This document shows positions 33,672-44,964 of a stretch of DNA of 64,000 nucleotides, in pieces (within the stretch, counting starts at the first letter, position 1; each line of letters begins with the position of its first letter). Source of the stretch: Pseudomonas crudilactis (GTDB taxonomy: Bacteria > Pseudomonadota > Gammaproteobacteria > Pseudomonadales > Pseudomonadaceae); NCBI RefSeq assembly GCF_013433315.1, contig NZ_WXVV01000017.1:1-64000 (forward strand). The letters are read 5' to 3'. The notes beneath the pieces were generated by a model that saw only the letters and a program-made list of their open reading frames with translations, was not told the origin of the DNA and made no database searches. The translations under genes were made by a program, and so were the position numbers.

Positions 33672-34772
33672 ATGTCCAACAGCTTCCTGAATCCGGTCAC
33701 CACCCAGACCTGGGCCAATGGCCGACACATCGTCCGTTGCGTCAAAGTCATCCAGGAAACCTGGGACGTGCGCACCTTCTGCTTTATGGCTGACCAGCCG
33801 ATCCTGTTCTTCTTCAAGCCCGGGCAGTTCGTGACTCTGGAGCTGGAAATCGAAGGCCAGCCGATCATGCGCTCGTACACCATTTCCAGTTCGCCGTCGG
33901 TGCCGTACAGCTTTTCGGTGACGATCAAGCGCGTGCCGGGGGGCAAGGTCTCGAACTGGTTGCACGACACGCTGCATGAAGGGCAAGAGTTGGCGGTGCA
34001 CGGGCCGGTCGGGCTGTTCAACGCCATCGACTTCCCGAGCCCGAAGGTGCTCTATCTCAGCGGCGGCGTGGGGATTACGCCGTGCATGTCGATGGCGCGC
34101 TGGTTCTACGACACCAACGCCAACGTCGACATGACCTTTATCCACAGCGCGCGCTCGCCGAAAGACATCATTTACCACCGCGAGCTGGAACACATGGCAT
34201 CGCGGATCGACAACTTCAGCCTGCACCTGATCTGCGAGAAGCATGGCTTGGGCGAGCCGTGGGCCGGGTATCGCGGTTACCTGAATCACAAGATGCTTGA
34301 GCTGATGGTGCCGGACTTCCTTGAGCGCGAAGTGTTCTGCTGCGGCCCGACGCCTTATATGAATGCGGTCAAGCGGTTGCTGGAAGTGGCCGGTTATGAC
34401 ATGTCGCGTTATCACGAGGAGTCGTTTGGTGCGACGCCGCCGGAAGCTCGTGCTGATGCGGTGGAGCAGGCGGAGCAGGCAGCCGACGCGCCGGAAATCG
34501 ATGCGGCGGATCTGCATCAGGTCGAGTTCACTTCGTCCGGCAAGAGTATTCGTGTGGCACCGGGCGAGACCGTGCATGCGGCGGCGGCCAAGCTTGGCTT
34601 GATGATTCCGAAAGCTTGCGGGATGGGGATTTGTGGGACGTGTAAGGTGTTGAAGCTGGGGGGCGAGGTGGAGATGGAGCACAACGGCGGGATTACCGAG
34701 GACGACGAGGCCGAAGGGTTTATTCTTTCGTGCTGCAGTGTGCCTAAAGGGGATGTGCGCATCGATTTCTGA
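33672..34772 (+). CDS. gbcB: Glycine betaine monooxygenase reductase subunit GbcB
   Basis: A 366-aa NAD(P)H reductase that supplies electrons to GbcA. The flavin domain has RSYTISSSPS, the nucleotide domain has YLSGGVGITP and FCCGPTPYM, and the C-terminal 2Fe-2S ferredoxin domain has Cys316, Cys321, Cys324 and Cys354 or 355 (CGMGICGTC). I start at ATG 33672 (MSNSFLNP); a GTG is four codons upstream. An acidic linker AEQAEQAADAPEIDAAD joins the domains. Confidence 0.95.
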   Translation: MSNSFLNPVTTQTWANGRHIVRCVKVIQETWDVRTFCFMADQPILFFFKPGQFVTLELEIEGQPIMRSYTISSSPSVPYSFSVTIKRVPGGKVSNWLHDTLHEGQELAVHGPVGLFNAIDFPSPKVLYLSGGVGITPCMSMARWFYDTNANVDMTFIHSARSPKDIIYHRELEHMASRIDNFSLHLICEKHGLGEPWAGYRGYLNHKMLELMVPDFLEREVFCCGPTPYMNAVKRLLEVAGYDMSRYHEESFGATPPEARADAVEQAEQAADAPEIDAADLHQVEFTSSGKSIRVAPGETVHAAAAKLGLMIPKACGMGICGTCKVLKLGGEVEMEHNGGITEDDEAEGFILSCCSVPKGDVRIDF

Positions 34773-34799
34773 GTGGGGCGAATTTTTGCGTACGGCTTG

Positions 34800-34981
34800 C
34801 CCCTCACCCCAGCCCTCTCCCAGAGGGAGAGGGGGCCGACGGAGGTGTCTGGCGTTCTGCATCGACCTGAATGACCTTATCGATTATGGATTCGGCAAAG
34901 CAGTTTCAGGTCGGCGTAATTCTCGAATATCCCCCAATCAGTCCCCTCTCCCTCTGGGAGAGGGCTAGGGTGAGGGGCTTT
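34800..34981. repeat. 160-185 bp inverted-repeat element, copy E
   Basis: Complete copy: left end CCCCTCACCCCAGCCCTCTC and right end GAGAGGGCTAGGGTGAGGGG, both with inner hairpins, centre with CAGGTCGGCGTAATTC. It sits between convergent gbcB and the SDR gene and so may end both transcripts. Confidence 0.88.
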
Positions 34982-35806
34982 TCAGTCAACAAACAAATCC
35001 GGCACCAGTGCCGCGTCGCTTTCTCGATCAAAGCGATATTGATCGAACTCAGTCACGCCGCTCTCCCGCAAAATCTCCTCATCAATCAACAATCGCCCGG
35101 TAATCTGCCGTCCGCTGCTTCCCAAAATCACATGCGCCGCATCCGCCATAATCGCCGGCGTGCGCGCCTGCTTGAACGACTCGCGATTGCCCAGCTGAAA
35201 CTCAATCGCCGCCGTGGCAATCATCGTCTGCGGCCACAGTGAATTGACGCTGATCCCGTACGCGGCAAATTCCTCGCTCATCCCCAGCGTCAGCATGCTC
35301 ATGCCGTACTTGGTCACCGTGTACGGGCTGAATTGCGCAAACCACTTGCTCGCCAGATTCAGCGGCGGCGACAGGTTGAGAATGTGTCCGGCGGATTTCT
35401 TCAAATAGGGCAGGGCGGCCTGACTGCACAGCAACACCGCCCGGGTGTTGATCTGGTGCATCAGGTCGAAACGCTTGAGTTCGATGTGTTGCACGCCGGT
35501 CAACTTGATCGCCCCGGCGTTGTTCACCAGCGCATCGATGCCGCCGAAATGCTCGTTGGCCTGCGCAAGTGCCTGACGCACGGCGTCTTCATCACGCACA
35601 TCCACCTGCAACGCCAAGGCCTTGCCGCCCGCGGCTTCGACTTCGGCGGCGACGCTGTGGATGGTGCCGGGCAGTTTGGCGTGGGCTTCGGCGCTTTTCG
35701 CCGCAATGACGATGTTGGCTCCGTCCTTCGCGGCACGCAGCGCAATCTCACGACCAATGCCACGGCTGGCGCCGGTGATGAACAGGGTTTTGCCTTGTAA
35801 CGACAT
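34982..35806 (-). CDS. SDR family oxidoreductase
   Basis: A 274-aa short-chain dehydrogenase with the nucleotide motif TGASRGIG at about residues 11-18 and NNAG at about 91. The catalytic Tyr and Lys lie in PYTVTKYGMSML, with the Ser at NLSPPLN. It resembles the N-terminal reductase of HSDL2-type proteins. Substrate unknown. It is on the same strand as the threonine aldolase gene upstream, with 84 nt between. Confidence 0.88.
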   Translation of the reverse strand: MSLQGKTLFITGASRGIGREIALRAAKDGANIVIAAKSAEAHAKLPGTIHSVAAEVEAAGGKALALQVDVRDEDAVRQALAQANEHFGGIDALVNNAGAIKLTGVQHIELKRFDLMHQINTRAVLLCSQAALPYLKKSAGHILNLSPPLNLASKWFAQFSPYTVTKYGMSMLTLGMSEEFAAYGISVNSLWPQTMIATAAIEFQLGNRESFKQARTPAIMADAAHVILGSSGRQITGRLLIDEEILRESGVTEFDQYRFDRESDAALVPDLFVD

Positions 35807-35890
35807 GCCGATGCTCCTGCTTATTGTTATGTGAGCGGAGGGCTCGACAGACAATGTAGACCAAGCAGAAGCACAACCCGTGTAGTCAGG

Positions 35891-36931
35891 TCAGGCGGAC
35901 ATGACTTCGCGGATGTCGCGCGCCAGTTCGCGGACGCGTTCTTCTTCGGTGTCCCAGGAACACATGAAGCGTGCGCCGCCCTTGCCGATGAAGGTGTAGA
36001 AGCGCCAGTTCTTCGCGGTCAGCGCGGCGATGGCCGGTTCCGACAGTTGCAGGAACACGCCGTTGGCCTGCACCGGGAACATCAGTTCGACGCCGGGAAT
36101 GTCGCTGACCAGTTCTGCCAGCAGTTGCGCGCAGTGGTTGGCGTGGCGCGCATATTTCAGCCAGGCGTCGTTTTCGAGGATGCCGACCCACGGTGCCGAG
36201 AGGAAGCGCATTTTCGACGCCAGTTGCCCGGCCTGTTTGCAGCGGTAGTCGAAGTCCTCCGCCAGTTTGTGGTTGAAGAACAGGATCGCTTCACCCACGG
36301 CCATGCCGTTTTTCGTGCCGCCGAAGCACAGCACGTCAACGCCGGCCTTCCAGGTCAGATCCGCTGGCGAGCAGCCGAGGAACGCGCAGGCATTGGAGAA
36401 ACGCGCGCCGTCCATGTGCAGGTGCAGGCCCAGCTCTTTGCAAGTCGCGCTGATGGCGCGGACTTCTTCCGGGGTGTAGACGCTGCCGACTTCGGTGGCT
36501 TGAGTCAGAGTCACGACGCGCGGTTTCGGATAGTGAATATCCTGACGCTTGAGCGCGACTTCGCGGATCGACTGCGGGGTGATCTTGCCGTTTTCGGTGC
36601 CGGCGATCAGCAGTTTCGAGCCGTTGGAAAAGAATTCCGGGGCGCCGCATTCGTCGGTTTCGACGTGGGCGGTTTCCGAGCAGATCACGCTGTGGTAACT
36701 CTGGCACAGCGACGACAGGGCCAGCGAGTTGGCGGCGGTGCCGTTGAAGGCGAAGAACACTTCGCAGTCGGTTTCGAACAATTGGCGGAAATGGTCGGCC
36801 GCGCGTGCGGTCCATTCATCGTCGCCATACGCGCGCTGGTGACCGTGGTTGGCCTGCTCCATCGCAGCCCAGGCTTCAGGGCAGATACCGGAGTAGTTGT
36901 CGCTGGCGAATTGTTGGCTCTTGTCGGTCAT
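35891..36931 (-). CDS. ltaA: Low-specificity L-threonine aldolase
   Basis: PLP enzyme of 346 aa, the same length as the Pseudomonas sp. NCIMB 10558 enzyme. It splits L-threonine (and the allo form) to glycine and acetaldehyde. The PLP lysine is Lys207 in CFGGTKNGMAVGE, and His90 lies in ETAHVETDECG. It corresponds to PA5413. It could supply glycine to the same GlyA-SdaB route as betaine. Start MTDKSQQF is chosen over a longer frame. Confidence 0.93.
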   Translation of the reverse strand: MTDKSQQFASDNYSGICPEAWAAMEQANHGHQRAYGDDEWTARAADHFRQLFETDCEVFFAFNGTAANSLALSSLCQSYHSVICSETAHVETDECGAPEFFSNGSKLLIAGTENGKITPQSIREVALKRQDIHYPKPRVVTLTQATEVGSVYTPEEVRAISATCKELGLHLHMDGARFSNACAFLGCSPADLTWKAGVDVLCFGGTKNGMAVGEAILFFNHKLAEDFDYRCKQAGQLASKMRFLSAPWVGILENDAWLKYARHANHCAQLLAELVSDIPGVELMFPVQANGVFLQLSEPAIAALTAKNWRFYTFIGKGGARFMCSWDTEEERVRELARDIREVMSA

Positions 36932-37057
36932 GGCCGGCTTCCGTGGTCGAGACTCTTGTGAAGGCTCGTGGTCAATGAGGGTGCGCACTTTACCGAAGAT
37001 CTTCCGGGGAGCACACGGGATGTCACATTCAGGAAATTACCAGTTTGTAGGACGATT

Positions 37058-37768
37058 ATGCACCTGAGCAAACGCGACGGCGCACTGGATCTGCTCAAGT
37101 GGCTGGCGCTGCTGTGCATGTTGCTCGATCACCTGCGATATGCCGGGTTCTCCGCCGATTGGCTGTACGTGCCGGGGCGGCTGGCGTTTCCGTGGTTTTG
37201 TCTGGCGATGGCGGCGAATCTTTCGCGCGATGGTTCGCGGAGGATGGAATGGCGGTATCTGGGGTGGTTGTTGCTGTTCAGTGCGGTGAGTGAAATTCCC
37301 TATCGGTTGTACATTCCTGAGCCCGATACGTTGAATGTGATGCCGACGCTGGCGCTGGGCTTGCTCGTGGCGCGTGGTTGGCAGGCCCCCTCGATCACGG
37401 CGCGATTGTTGGGTGTCGCCGCGCTGGTGCTGGCCGCCATGTTTCCGGAACGACTGATGTTTGGTTTCTTCGGGGTGTTGCTGCCGTTGGCGATGCTGCT
37501 GGTGTTTCGCCGTCCGTGGTATTTCAGCTTGCTGCCGGGTTTGATATGCCTCGCAGCGAACCAATGGCAAGTGCTGTACGACTCTGCAAGGTTCGGTAGC
37601 AGCGTCGCCATTCTTGGCATTGCCACCTGTCTGTTTGCGCCCACGCTCGGAATGTTCCTGTTGCGACATGCGCGACATCTCCAGCCGCCACCGATGCGGC
37701 GCTGGGCGTACGTCCTCTATCCCGCACATTTTCTCCTGCTACTCGCCGTCCGCCAACTTTTCACATAA
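37058..37768 (+). CDS. TraX family membrane protein
   Basis: A 236-aa inner-membrane protein with about eight hydrophobic segments and the TraX opening LDLLKWLALLCMLLDHLRYA. TraX proteins act as acetylases in some plasmids; chromosomal copies like this one (PA5414 position) have no known function. TAGGA before ATG 37058 supports the start. It is divergent from the threonine aldolase gene. Confidence 0.85.
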   Translation: MHLSKRDGALDLLKWLALLCMLLDHLRYAGFSADWLYVPGRLAFPWFCLAMAANLSRDGSRRMEWRYLGWLLLFSAVSEIPYRLYIPEPDTLNVMPTLALGLLVARGWQAPSITARLLGVAALVLAAMFPERLMFGFFGVLLPLAMLLVFRRPWYFSLLPGLICLAANQWQVLYDSARFGSSVAILGIATCLFAPTLGMFLLRHARHLQPPPMRRWAYVLYPAHFLLLLAVRQLFT

Positions 37769-37865
37769 CCCTGTGGGAGCGAGCTTGCTCGCGAAAGCGG
37801 TGTATCAGCCAGCACTGATGCTGACTGACACGGCCTATTCGCGAGCAAGCTCGCTCCCACAGGGT
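37768..37865. repeat. REP doublet after the TraX gene
   Basis: CCCTGTGGGAGCGAGCTTGC and its complement; the outer AACCCTGTGGG/CCCACAGGGTT is also symmetric. Confidence 0.87.
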
Positions 37866-37910
37866 TCTTCGTCATATTGAGGATTGTGTTTGTCAGGGCA
37901 TTTCCGGCCA

Positions 37911-37944
37911 TGTCGTAAACGCACCTTTGCGTGGCGCGCGCAGG
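37911..37944. promoter_or_regulatory. 21-bp spaced repeat upstream of glyA
   Basis: TGTCGTAAACGC (37911) and TGGCGCGCGCAG (37932) are 21 bp apart in the 187-bp gap before glyA. The weak match to the choX-sdaB repeats makes it only a candidate GbdR site. Confidence 0.3.
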
Positions 37945-38052
37945 CATTTGAGCTGTCTGCGCCGGTCATACCATCGGCATCAAAGGGCACTGCCGTGATT
38001 GCCAGTGCCTTACCGAGACGAATGGCGCACAGATGCCGCTGGGAGAGACGCG

Positions 38053-39306
<1,254 letters not shown>

Positions 39307-39326
39307 GTGTTCTGGAGTAACTGACT

Positions 39327-40577
39327 ATGCAACGCTATTCGGGCTTCGGCCTCTTCAAACACTCCCTCAGCCACCACGAAAACTGGCAGCGCATGTGGCG
39401 CACGCCAACGCCGAAAAAGGTCTACGACGTGGTCATCGTCGGCGGCGGCGGGCACGGTCTGGCGACTGCCTACTACCTGGCGAAAGAGCACGGCATCACC
39501 AACGTCGCCGTGGTCGAGAAGGGCTGGCTGGGCGGCGGTAACACCGCGCGCAATACAACCATCGTGCGCTCCAACTACCTGTGGGACGAGTCGGCGCATC
39601 TTTACGAACACGCGATGAAATTGTGGGAAGGCCTGTCGCAGGATCTCAACTACAACGTGATGTTCTCCCAGCGTGGCGTTTACAACCTGTGCCACACCCT
39701 GCAGGACATTCGTGATTCCGAGCGTCGGGTCAGCGCCAACCGCCTCAACGGCGTCGATGGCGAACTGCTCAACGCCAAGCAAGTCGCTGACGAGATTCCG
39801 TACCTCGACTGCTCGAAAAATACTCGCTACCCAGTGTTGGGCGCGACTGTTCAGCGTCGCGGCGGCGTTGCCCGTCACGATGCCGTGGCCTGGGGCTTTG
39901 CCCGTGCCGCTGACGCCCTCGGTGTCGACTTGATCCAGCAGACCGAAGTGATCGGCTTCCGCAAGGAAAACGGCGTGTGCATCGGTGTGGAAACCAACAA
40001 GGGCTTCATCGGCGCCAAGCGCGTCGGCGTGGTCACGGCCGGTAACTCCGGGCACATGGCCAAACTCGCCGGTTTCCGTCTGCCGATCGAATCCCACCCG
40101 CTGCAAGCGCTGGTGTCCGAGCCGATCAAGCCGATTATCGACAGCGTGATCATGTCCAACGCCGTGCACGGTTACATCAGCCAGTCCGACAAGGGCGACC
40201 TGGTGATCGGCGCCGGTATCGACGGCTACAACGGCTACGGCCAGCGTGGTTCGTACCCGGTGATCGAACACACCATTCAGGCCATCGTCGAGATGTTCCC
40301 GGTGTTGTCGCGCGTACGCATGAACCGTCAGTGGGGCGGCATCGTCGACACCACGCCGGACGCTTGCCCGATCATTTCGAAAACCCCGGTACCGAACATG
40401 TTCTTCAACTGCGGTTGGGGCACCGGTGGCTTCAAGGCAACTCCTGGCTCGGGCAACGTGTTTGCCGCGAGTCTGGCCAAGGGTGAAATGCACCCGTTGG
40501 CCGCACCTTTCTCCATCGACCGTTTCCACAACGGTGCGTTGATCGATGAACACGGCGCTGCTGCGGTTGCCCACTAA
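39327..40577 (+). CDS. soxB: Sarcosine oxidase subunit beta
   Basis: A 416-aa flavoprotein subunit that oxidises sarcosine to glycine. The FAD motif GGGGHG is at 39-44, and His184 (GGVARHDAVAWG) is the probable covalent flavin site. The C-terminal FAD contact is NCGWGTGGFKATPGSG. It follows glyA by 20 nt in the heterotetramer operon soxBDAG. Confidence 0.96.
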   Translation: MQRYSGFGLFKHSLSHHENWQRMWRTPTPKKVYDVVIVGGGGHGLATAYYLAKEHGITNVAVVEKGWLGGGNTARNTTIVRSNYLWDESAHLYEHAMKLWEGLSQDLNYNVMFSQRGVYNLCHTLQDIRDSERRVSANRLNGVDGELLNAKQVADEIPYLDCSKNTRYPVLGATVQRRGGVARHDAVAWGFARAADALGVDLIQQTEVIGFRKENGVCIGVETNKGFIGAKRVGVVTAGNSGHMAKLAGFRLPIESHPLQALVSEPIKPIIDSVIMSNAVHGYISQSDKGDLVIGAGIDGYNGYGQRGSYPVIEHTIQAIVEMFPVLSRVRMNRQWGGIVDTTPDACPIISKTPVPNMFFNCGWGTGGFKATPGSGNVFAASLAKGEMHPLAAPFSIDRFHNGALIDEHGAAAVAH

Positions 40578-40591
40578 CAGGAGAAATCCCC

Positions 40592-40921
40592 ATGTTGCAT
40601 ATCTTCTGTCCTCACTGCGGCGAACTGCGCTCCGAAGAGGAATTCCACGCATCCGGTCAGGCGCACATTCCGCGCCCGCTCGACCCTGGCGCCTGCACCG
40701 ACGAGGAGTGGGGCGACTACATGTTTTTCCGCGATAACCCGCGCGGTCTGCACCACGAGCTGTGGGATCACGTCGCCGGTTGCCGTCAGTACTTCAACGT
40801 CACCCGCGACACCGTGACCTACGAGATTCTCGAAACCTACAAGATCGGCACCAAGCCGCAATTCACCGACAAGGCTGATACGGCGAAAACAGCCACGACG
40901 GCGCTGGGAGAGAAGGTATGA
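40592..40921 (+). CDS. soxD: Sarcosine oxidase subunit delta
   Basis: A 109-aa zinc-binding subunit of heterotetrameric sarcosine oxidase. Probable zinc ligands are Cys6 and Cys9 (FCPHC), His60 and Cys64 (WDHVAGC). It lies 14 nt after soxB and overlaps soxA by 4 nt (ATGA). Confidence 0.96.
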   Translation: MLHIFCPHCGELRSEEEFHASGQAHIPRPLDPGACTDEEWGDYMFFRDNPRGLHHELWDHVAGCRQYFNVTRDTVTYEILETYKIGTKPQFTDKADTAKTATTALGEKV

Positions 40922-43900
40922 GCCAGACCAATCGCCTGTCCAACGGTGGACGGATCGACCGCAACAAAGTGCTGAGCTTCACCTTCAACGGTCAGAGCTA
41001 CAAAGGCTTCGAGGGTGACTCGCTGGCCGCCGCGCTGATCGCCAACGGCGTCGACATTATTGGCCGCAGCTTCAAGTATTCGCGTCCTCGCGGCATCTTT
41101 GCTGCCGGTGCCGAAGAGCCGAACGCGGTACTGCAGATCGGCGCTACCGAAGCCACGCAGATTCCCAACGTGCGCGCCACGCAACAGGCGCTGTATCAAG
41201 GTCTGGTTGCGACCAGCACCAACGGTTGGCCGAGCGTCAACAACGACATGATGGGCATTCTCGGCAAGGTCGGCGGCAAGCTGATGCCGCCGGGTTTCTA
41301 CTACAAAACCTTCATGTACCCGCAATCGTTCTGGATGACCTACGAGAAGTACATTCGCAAGGCAGCCGGTCTCGGCCGTTCGCCGACCGAGAACGATCCG
41401 GACACCTACGACTACATGAACCAGCACTGCGACGTGCTGATCGTCGGCGCCGGCCCTGCCGGTCTGGCGGCTGCACTGGCAGCGGCGCGCAGCGGTGCCC
41501 GAGTGATTCTGGCCGATGAGCAGGAAGAGTTCGGCGGCAGCCTGCTCGATTCCCGTGAAAGCCTCGACGGCAAACCGGCGATGGACTGGGTCGCCAGTGT
41601 CATCACGGAACTGAAGAACACCCCGGACGTGCTGCTGTTGCCGCGCGCCACGGTCAACGGTTACCACGACCACAACTTCCTGACCATTCACGAACGCCTC
41701 ACCGATCACCTCGGTGACCGTGCGCCAATCGGTCAGGTGCGTCAGCGTATTCACCGTGTCCGCGCCAAGCGCGTCGTGCTGGCGACCGGTGCTTGCGAGC
41801 GTCCGCTGGTTTACGGCAACAACGACGTGCCGGGCAACATGCTCGCCGGTGCGGTGTCGACTTACGTGCGCCGTTATGGCGTAGCACCGGGCAAGAAGCT
41901 CGTTCTTTCGACCAACAACGATCACGCTTATCGTGTCGCTCTGGATTGGCTCGACGCCAGTCTGCAAGTGGTGGCCATCGCCGATGCGCGCAGCAATCCG
42001 CGTGGTGCACTGGTAGAAGAAGCGCGTGCCAAAGGCATCCGCATCCTCACCGGCAGCGCCGTGATCGAAGCCCGTGGCAGCAAGCGTGTCACCGCTGCCC
42101 GCGTTGCCGCGATCGATGTCAAAGCGCACGCCGTGACCAGCCCGGGCGAATGGCTCGACTGCGATGTGATCGCCAGCTCCGGCGGTTACAGCCCGGTGGT
42201 TCACTTGGCTTCGCACCTCGGTGGAAAGCCGACCTGGCGTGAAGACATCCTCGGTTTCGTACCGGGCGAAGCACCGCAGAAACGCGTGTGCGTCGGTGGC
42301 ATCAACGGTGTTTACGGTCTCGGCGATTCGTTGGCCGATGGTTTTGAAGGTGGCGTGCGCGCTGCTGCTGAAGCCGGTTTTCAGACCGTCGAAGGCGTAC
42401 TGCCGAAAGCCCTCAGCCGTCACGAAGAACCGACGCTGGCGCTGTTCCAGGTGCCGCATGAAAAGAACACCGCACGGGCGCCGAAGCAATTTGTCGACCT
42501 GCAAAACGACGTGACCGCTGCAGCGATTGAACTGGCAACTCGTGAAGGTTTCGAGTCGGTCGAGCACGTCAAACGCTACACCGCGCTGGGCTTCGGCACC
42601 GATCAGGGCAAGCTCGGCAACGTCAACGGTCTGGCCATCGCCGCTCGCTCGCTGAACGTGACCATCCCGCAGATGGGCACCACGATGTTCCGCCCGAACT
42701 ACACGCCGGTAACTTTCGGCGCCGTCGCCGGCCGTCACTGTGGGCACATCTTCGAACCGGTGCGTCACACCGCGCTGCATGCCTGGCATGTGAAGAATGG
42801 CGCCGAGTTTGAAGACGTCGGTCAGTGGAAGCGTCCGTGGTACTTCCCGAAAAACGGTGAAGACCTGCATACCGCTGTGAAGCGCGAATGCAAAGCCGTG
42901 CGCGACAGCGTCGGCCTGCTCGATGCCTCGACCCTCGGCAAGATCGACATTCAAGGCCCGGATGCCCGCGAGTTCCTCAACCGCGTGTACACCAACGCCT
43001 GGACCAAGCTCGACGTGGGCAAGGCTCGCTACGGTTTGATGTGCAAAGAAGACGGCATGGTCTTCGACGACGGTGTCACGGCGTGCCTGGCCGACAACCA
43101 TTTCGTCATGACCACCACCACCGGCGGCGCGGCTCGCGTGCTGCAATGGCTGGAGCTGTACCACCAGACCGAATGGCCGGACATGAAGGTCTACTTCACT
43201 TCCGTCACCGACCACTGGGCGACCATGACCCTGTCCGGGCCGAACAGCCGCAAGCTGCTCAGCGCCGTGACCGACATTGATCTGAGCAACGAAGCGTTCC
43301 CGTTCATGACCTGGAAAGAAGGTCTGGTCGGCGACGTGCCGGCGCGGGTGTTCCGTATCTCGTTCACCGGTGAACTGTCGTACGAAGTCAACGTCCAGGC
43401 CGATTACGCGATGGGCGTGCTGGAGAAAATCGTCGAGGCCGGCAAGCAGTACAACCTGACCCCGTACGGCACTGAAACCATGCACGTCCTGCGTGCCGAG
43501 AAGGGTTTCATCATCGTTGGCCAGGACACTGACGGCTCGATGACCCCGGACGACTTGAACATGGGCTGGTGTGTGGGTCGCACCAAACCGTTCTCGTGGA
43601 TCGGCCAGCGTGGCATGAACCGTGAAGACTGCGTGAAGGATCAGCGTAAGCAGCTGGTCGGGCTGAAGCCGATCGATCCGAACGTGTGGCTGCCGGAAGG
43701 TGCGCAGTTGGTGTTCAACACCAAGCAGGCGATTCCGATGACCATGGTCGGCCACGTGACTTCCAGTTACGCGCACAACTCCCTCGGTTATTCGTTTGCC
43801 ATGGGTGTGGTCAAGGGCGGTCTGAAGCGCCTCGGTGAGCGGGTGTTTGCACCGCTGGCCGATGGCAGCGTGATCGAGGCGGAAATCGTGTCTTCGGTGT

Positions 43901-43935
43901 TCTTTGATCCGAAGGGTGATCGCCAGAACATCTGA
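40918..43935 (+). CDS. soxA: Sarcosine oxidase subunit alpha
   Basis: A 1005-aa subunit. An N-terminal ferredoxin-like region (RGIFAAGAEEPNAV) precedes a dinucleotide motif VGAGPAGLAAALAAARSG, which binds NAD. The C-terminal 400 residues are a GcvT aminomethyltransferase domain (LSGPNSRKLL) that receives methylene groups onto tetrahydrofolate. It forms the channel with SoxB and SoxG and overlaps soxD by 4 nt. Confidence 0.96.
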   Translation: MSQTNRLSNGGRIDRNKVLSFTFNGQSYKGFEGDSLAAALIANGVDIIGRSFKYSRPRGIFAAGAEEPNAVLQIGATEATQIPNVRATQQALYQGLVATSTNGWPSVNNDMMGILGKVGGKLMPPGFYYKTFMYPQSFWMTYEKYIRKAAGLGRSPTENDPDTYDYMNQHCDVLIVGAGPAGLAAALAAARSGARVILADEQEEFGGSLLDSRESLDGKPAMDWVASVITELKNTPDVLLLPRATVNGYHDHNFLTIHERLTDHLGDRAPIGQVRQRIHRVRAKRVVLATGACERPLVYGNNDVPGNMLAGAVSTYVRRYGVAPGKKLVLSTNNDHAYRVALDWLDASLQVVAIADARSNPRGALVEEARAKGIRILTGSAVIEARGSKRVTAARVAAIDVKAHAVTSPGEWLDCDVIASSGGYSPVVHLASHLGGKPTWREDILGFVPGEAPQKRVCVGGINGVYGLGDSLADGFEGGVRAAAEAGFQTVEGVLPKALSRHEEPTLALFQVPHEKNTARAPKQFVDLQNDVTAAAIELATREGFESVEHVKRYTALGFGTDQGKLGNVNGLAIAARSLNVTIPQMGTTMFRPNYTPVTFGAVAGRHCGHIFEPVRHTALHAWHVKNGAEFEDVGQWKRPWYFPKNGEDLHTAVKRECKAVRDSVGLLDASTLGKIDIQGPDAREFLNRVYTNAWTKLDVGKARYGLMCKEDGMVFDDGVTACLADNHFVMTTTTGGAARVLQWLELYHQTEWPDMKVYFTSVTDHWATMTLSGPNSRKLLSAVTDIDLSNEAFPFMTWKEGLVGDVPARVFRISFTGELSYEVNVQADYAMGVLEKIVEAGKQYNLTPYGTETMHVLRAEKGFIIVGQDTDGSMTPDDLNMGWCVGRTKPFSWIGQRGMNREDCVKDQRKQLVGLKPIDPNVWLPEGAQLVFNTKQAIPMTMVGHVTSSYAHNSLGYSFAMGVVKGGLKRLGERVFAPLADGSVIEAEIVSSVFFDPKGDRQNI

Positions 43936-43968
43936 CAGCTTCGAGCTCTGTGGGGTGGCGGATATCGC

Positions 43969-44064
43969 CTTCGCGAGCAAGCTCGCTCCCACAGGTTCTG
44001 GGTTGTTAATGGGATTTGTGTCAGGCATCAGTCCAGTGTGGGAGCGAGCTTGCTCGCGAAGGCG
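43969..44064. repeat. REP doublet between soxA and soxG
   Basis: TTCGCGAGCAAGCTCGCTCC and GGAGCGAGCTTGCTCGCGAA, about 55 nt apart, inside the sox operon. Confidence 0.85.
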
Positions 44065-44116
44065 GAGTCACAGCCACCACAAGGGCCGGAACCAACAGAA
44101 TTGATAAAGGTGCTTT

Positions 44117-44749
44117 ATGACCACAGCCAATGTTTACCAACAACGCCCAACCACCGGGGCCCGTGCCGAGTCGTCGCTGCACCATGCCGACCTCGCCAGC
44201 CTGGTCGGCAAGGGCCGCAAGAACGCCGGCGTGATCGTGCGTGAGAAAAAACTCCTCGGCCACCTGACCATCCGTGGCGATGGCCACGATGCCGCGTTCG
44301 CCGCCGGTGTCCACAAGGCCCTGGGCATCGAACTGCCCGGCGCGCTGAGCGTTATCGTCAAAGGCGAAACCAGCCTGCAATGGATGGGCCCGGACGAGTG
44401 GCTGCTGATCGTGCCAAGCGGTGAAGAGTTCGCTGCCGAACAGAAACTGCGCGAAGCGCTGGGCGATCGGCACATCGCAATCGTCAACGTCAGCGGCGGC
44501 CAGCAAGTGCTCGAATTGAGCGGGCCGAACGTACGTCAGGTGCTGATGAAATCCACCAGCTACGACGTGCACCCGAACAACTTCCCGGTCGGTAAAGCGG
44601 TCGGCACGGTGTTCGCCAAATCGCAGCTGATGATTCGCCATACCGCTGAAGACACCTGGGAATTGCTGATTCGTCGTAGCTTTTCGGATTACTGGTGGTT
44701 GTGGTTGCAGGATGCTTCGGCTGAGTACGGGTTGAGCGTTCAGGCCTGA
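44117..44749 (+). CDS. soxG: Sarcosine oxidase subunit gamma
   Basis: A 210-aa folate-handling subunit of sarcosine oxidase, related to GcvT. The motif GPDEWLLIVPSGEE near residue 93 and the stretch SGPNVRQVL are typical. It follows soxA after 181 nt that hold a REP pair. Confidence 0.95.
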   Translation: MTTANVYQQRPTTGARAESSLHHADLASLVGKGRKNAGVIVREKKLLGHLTIRGDGHDAAFAAGVHKALGIELPGALSVIVKGETSLQWMGPDEWLLIVPSGEEFAAEQKLREALGDRHIAIVNVSGGQQVLELSGPNVRQVLMKSTSYDVHPNNFPVGKAVGTVFAKSQLMIRHTAEDTWELLIRRSFSDYWWLWLQDASAEYGLSVQA

Positions 44750-44757
44750 AAGATCAA

Positions 44758-44919
44758 GAGCTACCCCCTCACCCCAGCCCTCTCCCCCTGGGGGAAAGGG
44801 AGCCGATCTCGGGTGTTTTTGTGATCTATATTCACCCGCGATATTTCAGGTCGGCGTAGCTCGAAACAACACCTCGGTCAGTCCCCTCTACCTCCGGGAG
44901 AGGGCTAGGGTGAGGGGGG
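44758..44919. repeat. 160-185 bp inverted-repeat element, copy F
   Basis: Left end CCCTCACCCCAGCCCTCTCC, right end GGAGAGGGCTAGGGTGAGGG, centre with TTTCAGGTCGGCGTAGCTC. It lies between soxG and purU. Confidence 0.85.
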
Positions 44920-44964
44920 GAAATCCCCCTGACACCCCGCACAAAGAACAGGAGTCACCGCACC

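Noticed and set aside
37866..38052. Glycine riboswitch upstream of glyA
   Set aside because: Only a GGAGAG-like string is present; the conserved paired core is not visible.
40837..44028. 1063-aa open frame opposite soxA
   Set aside because: Antisense shadow of soxA with no recognisable domain.
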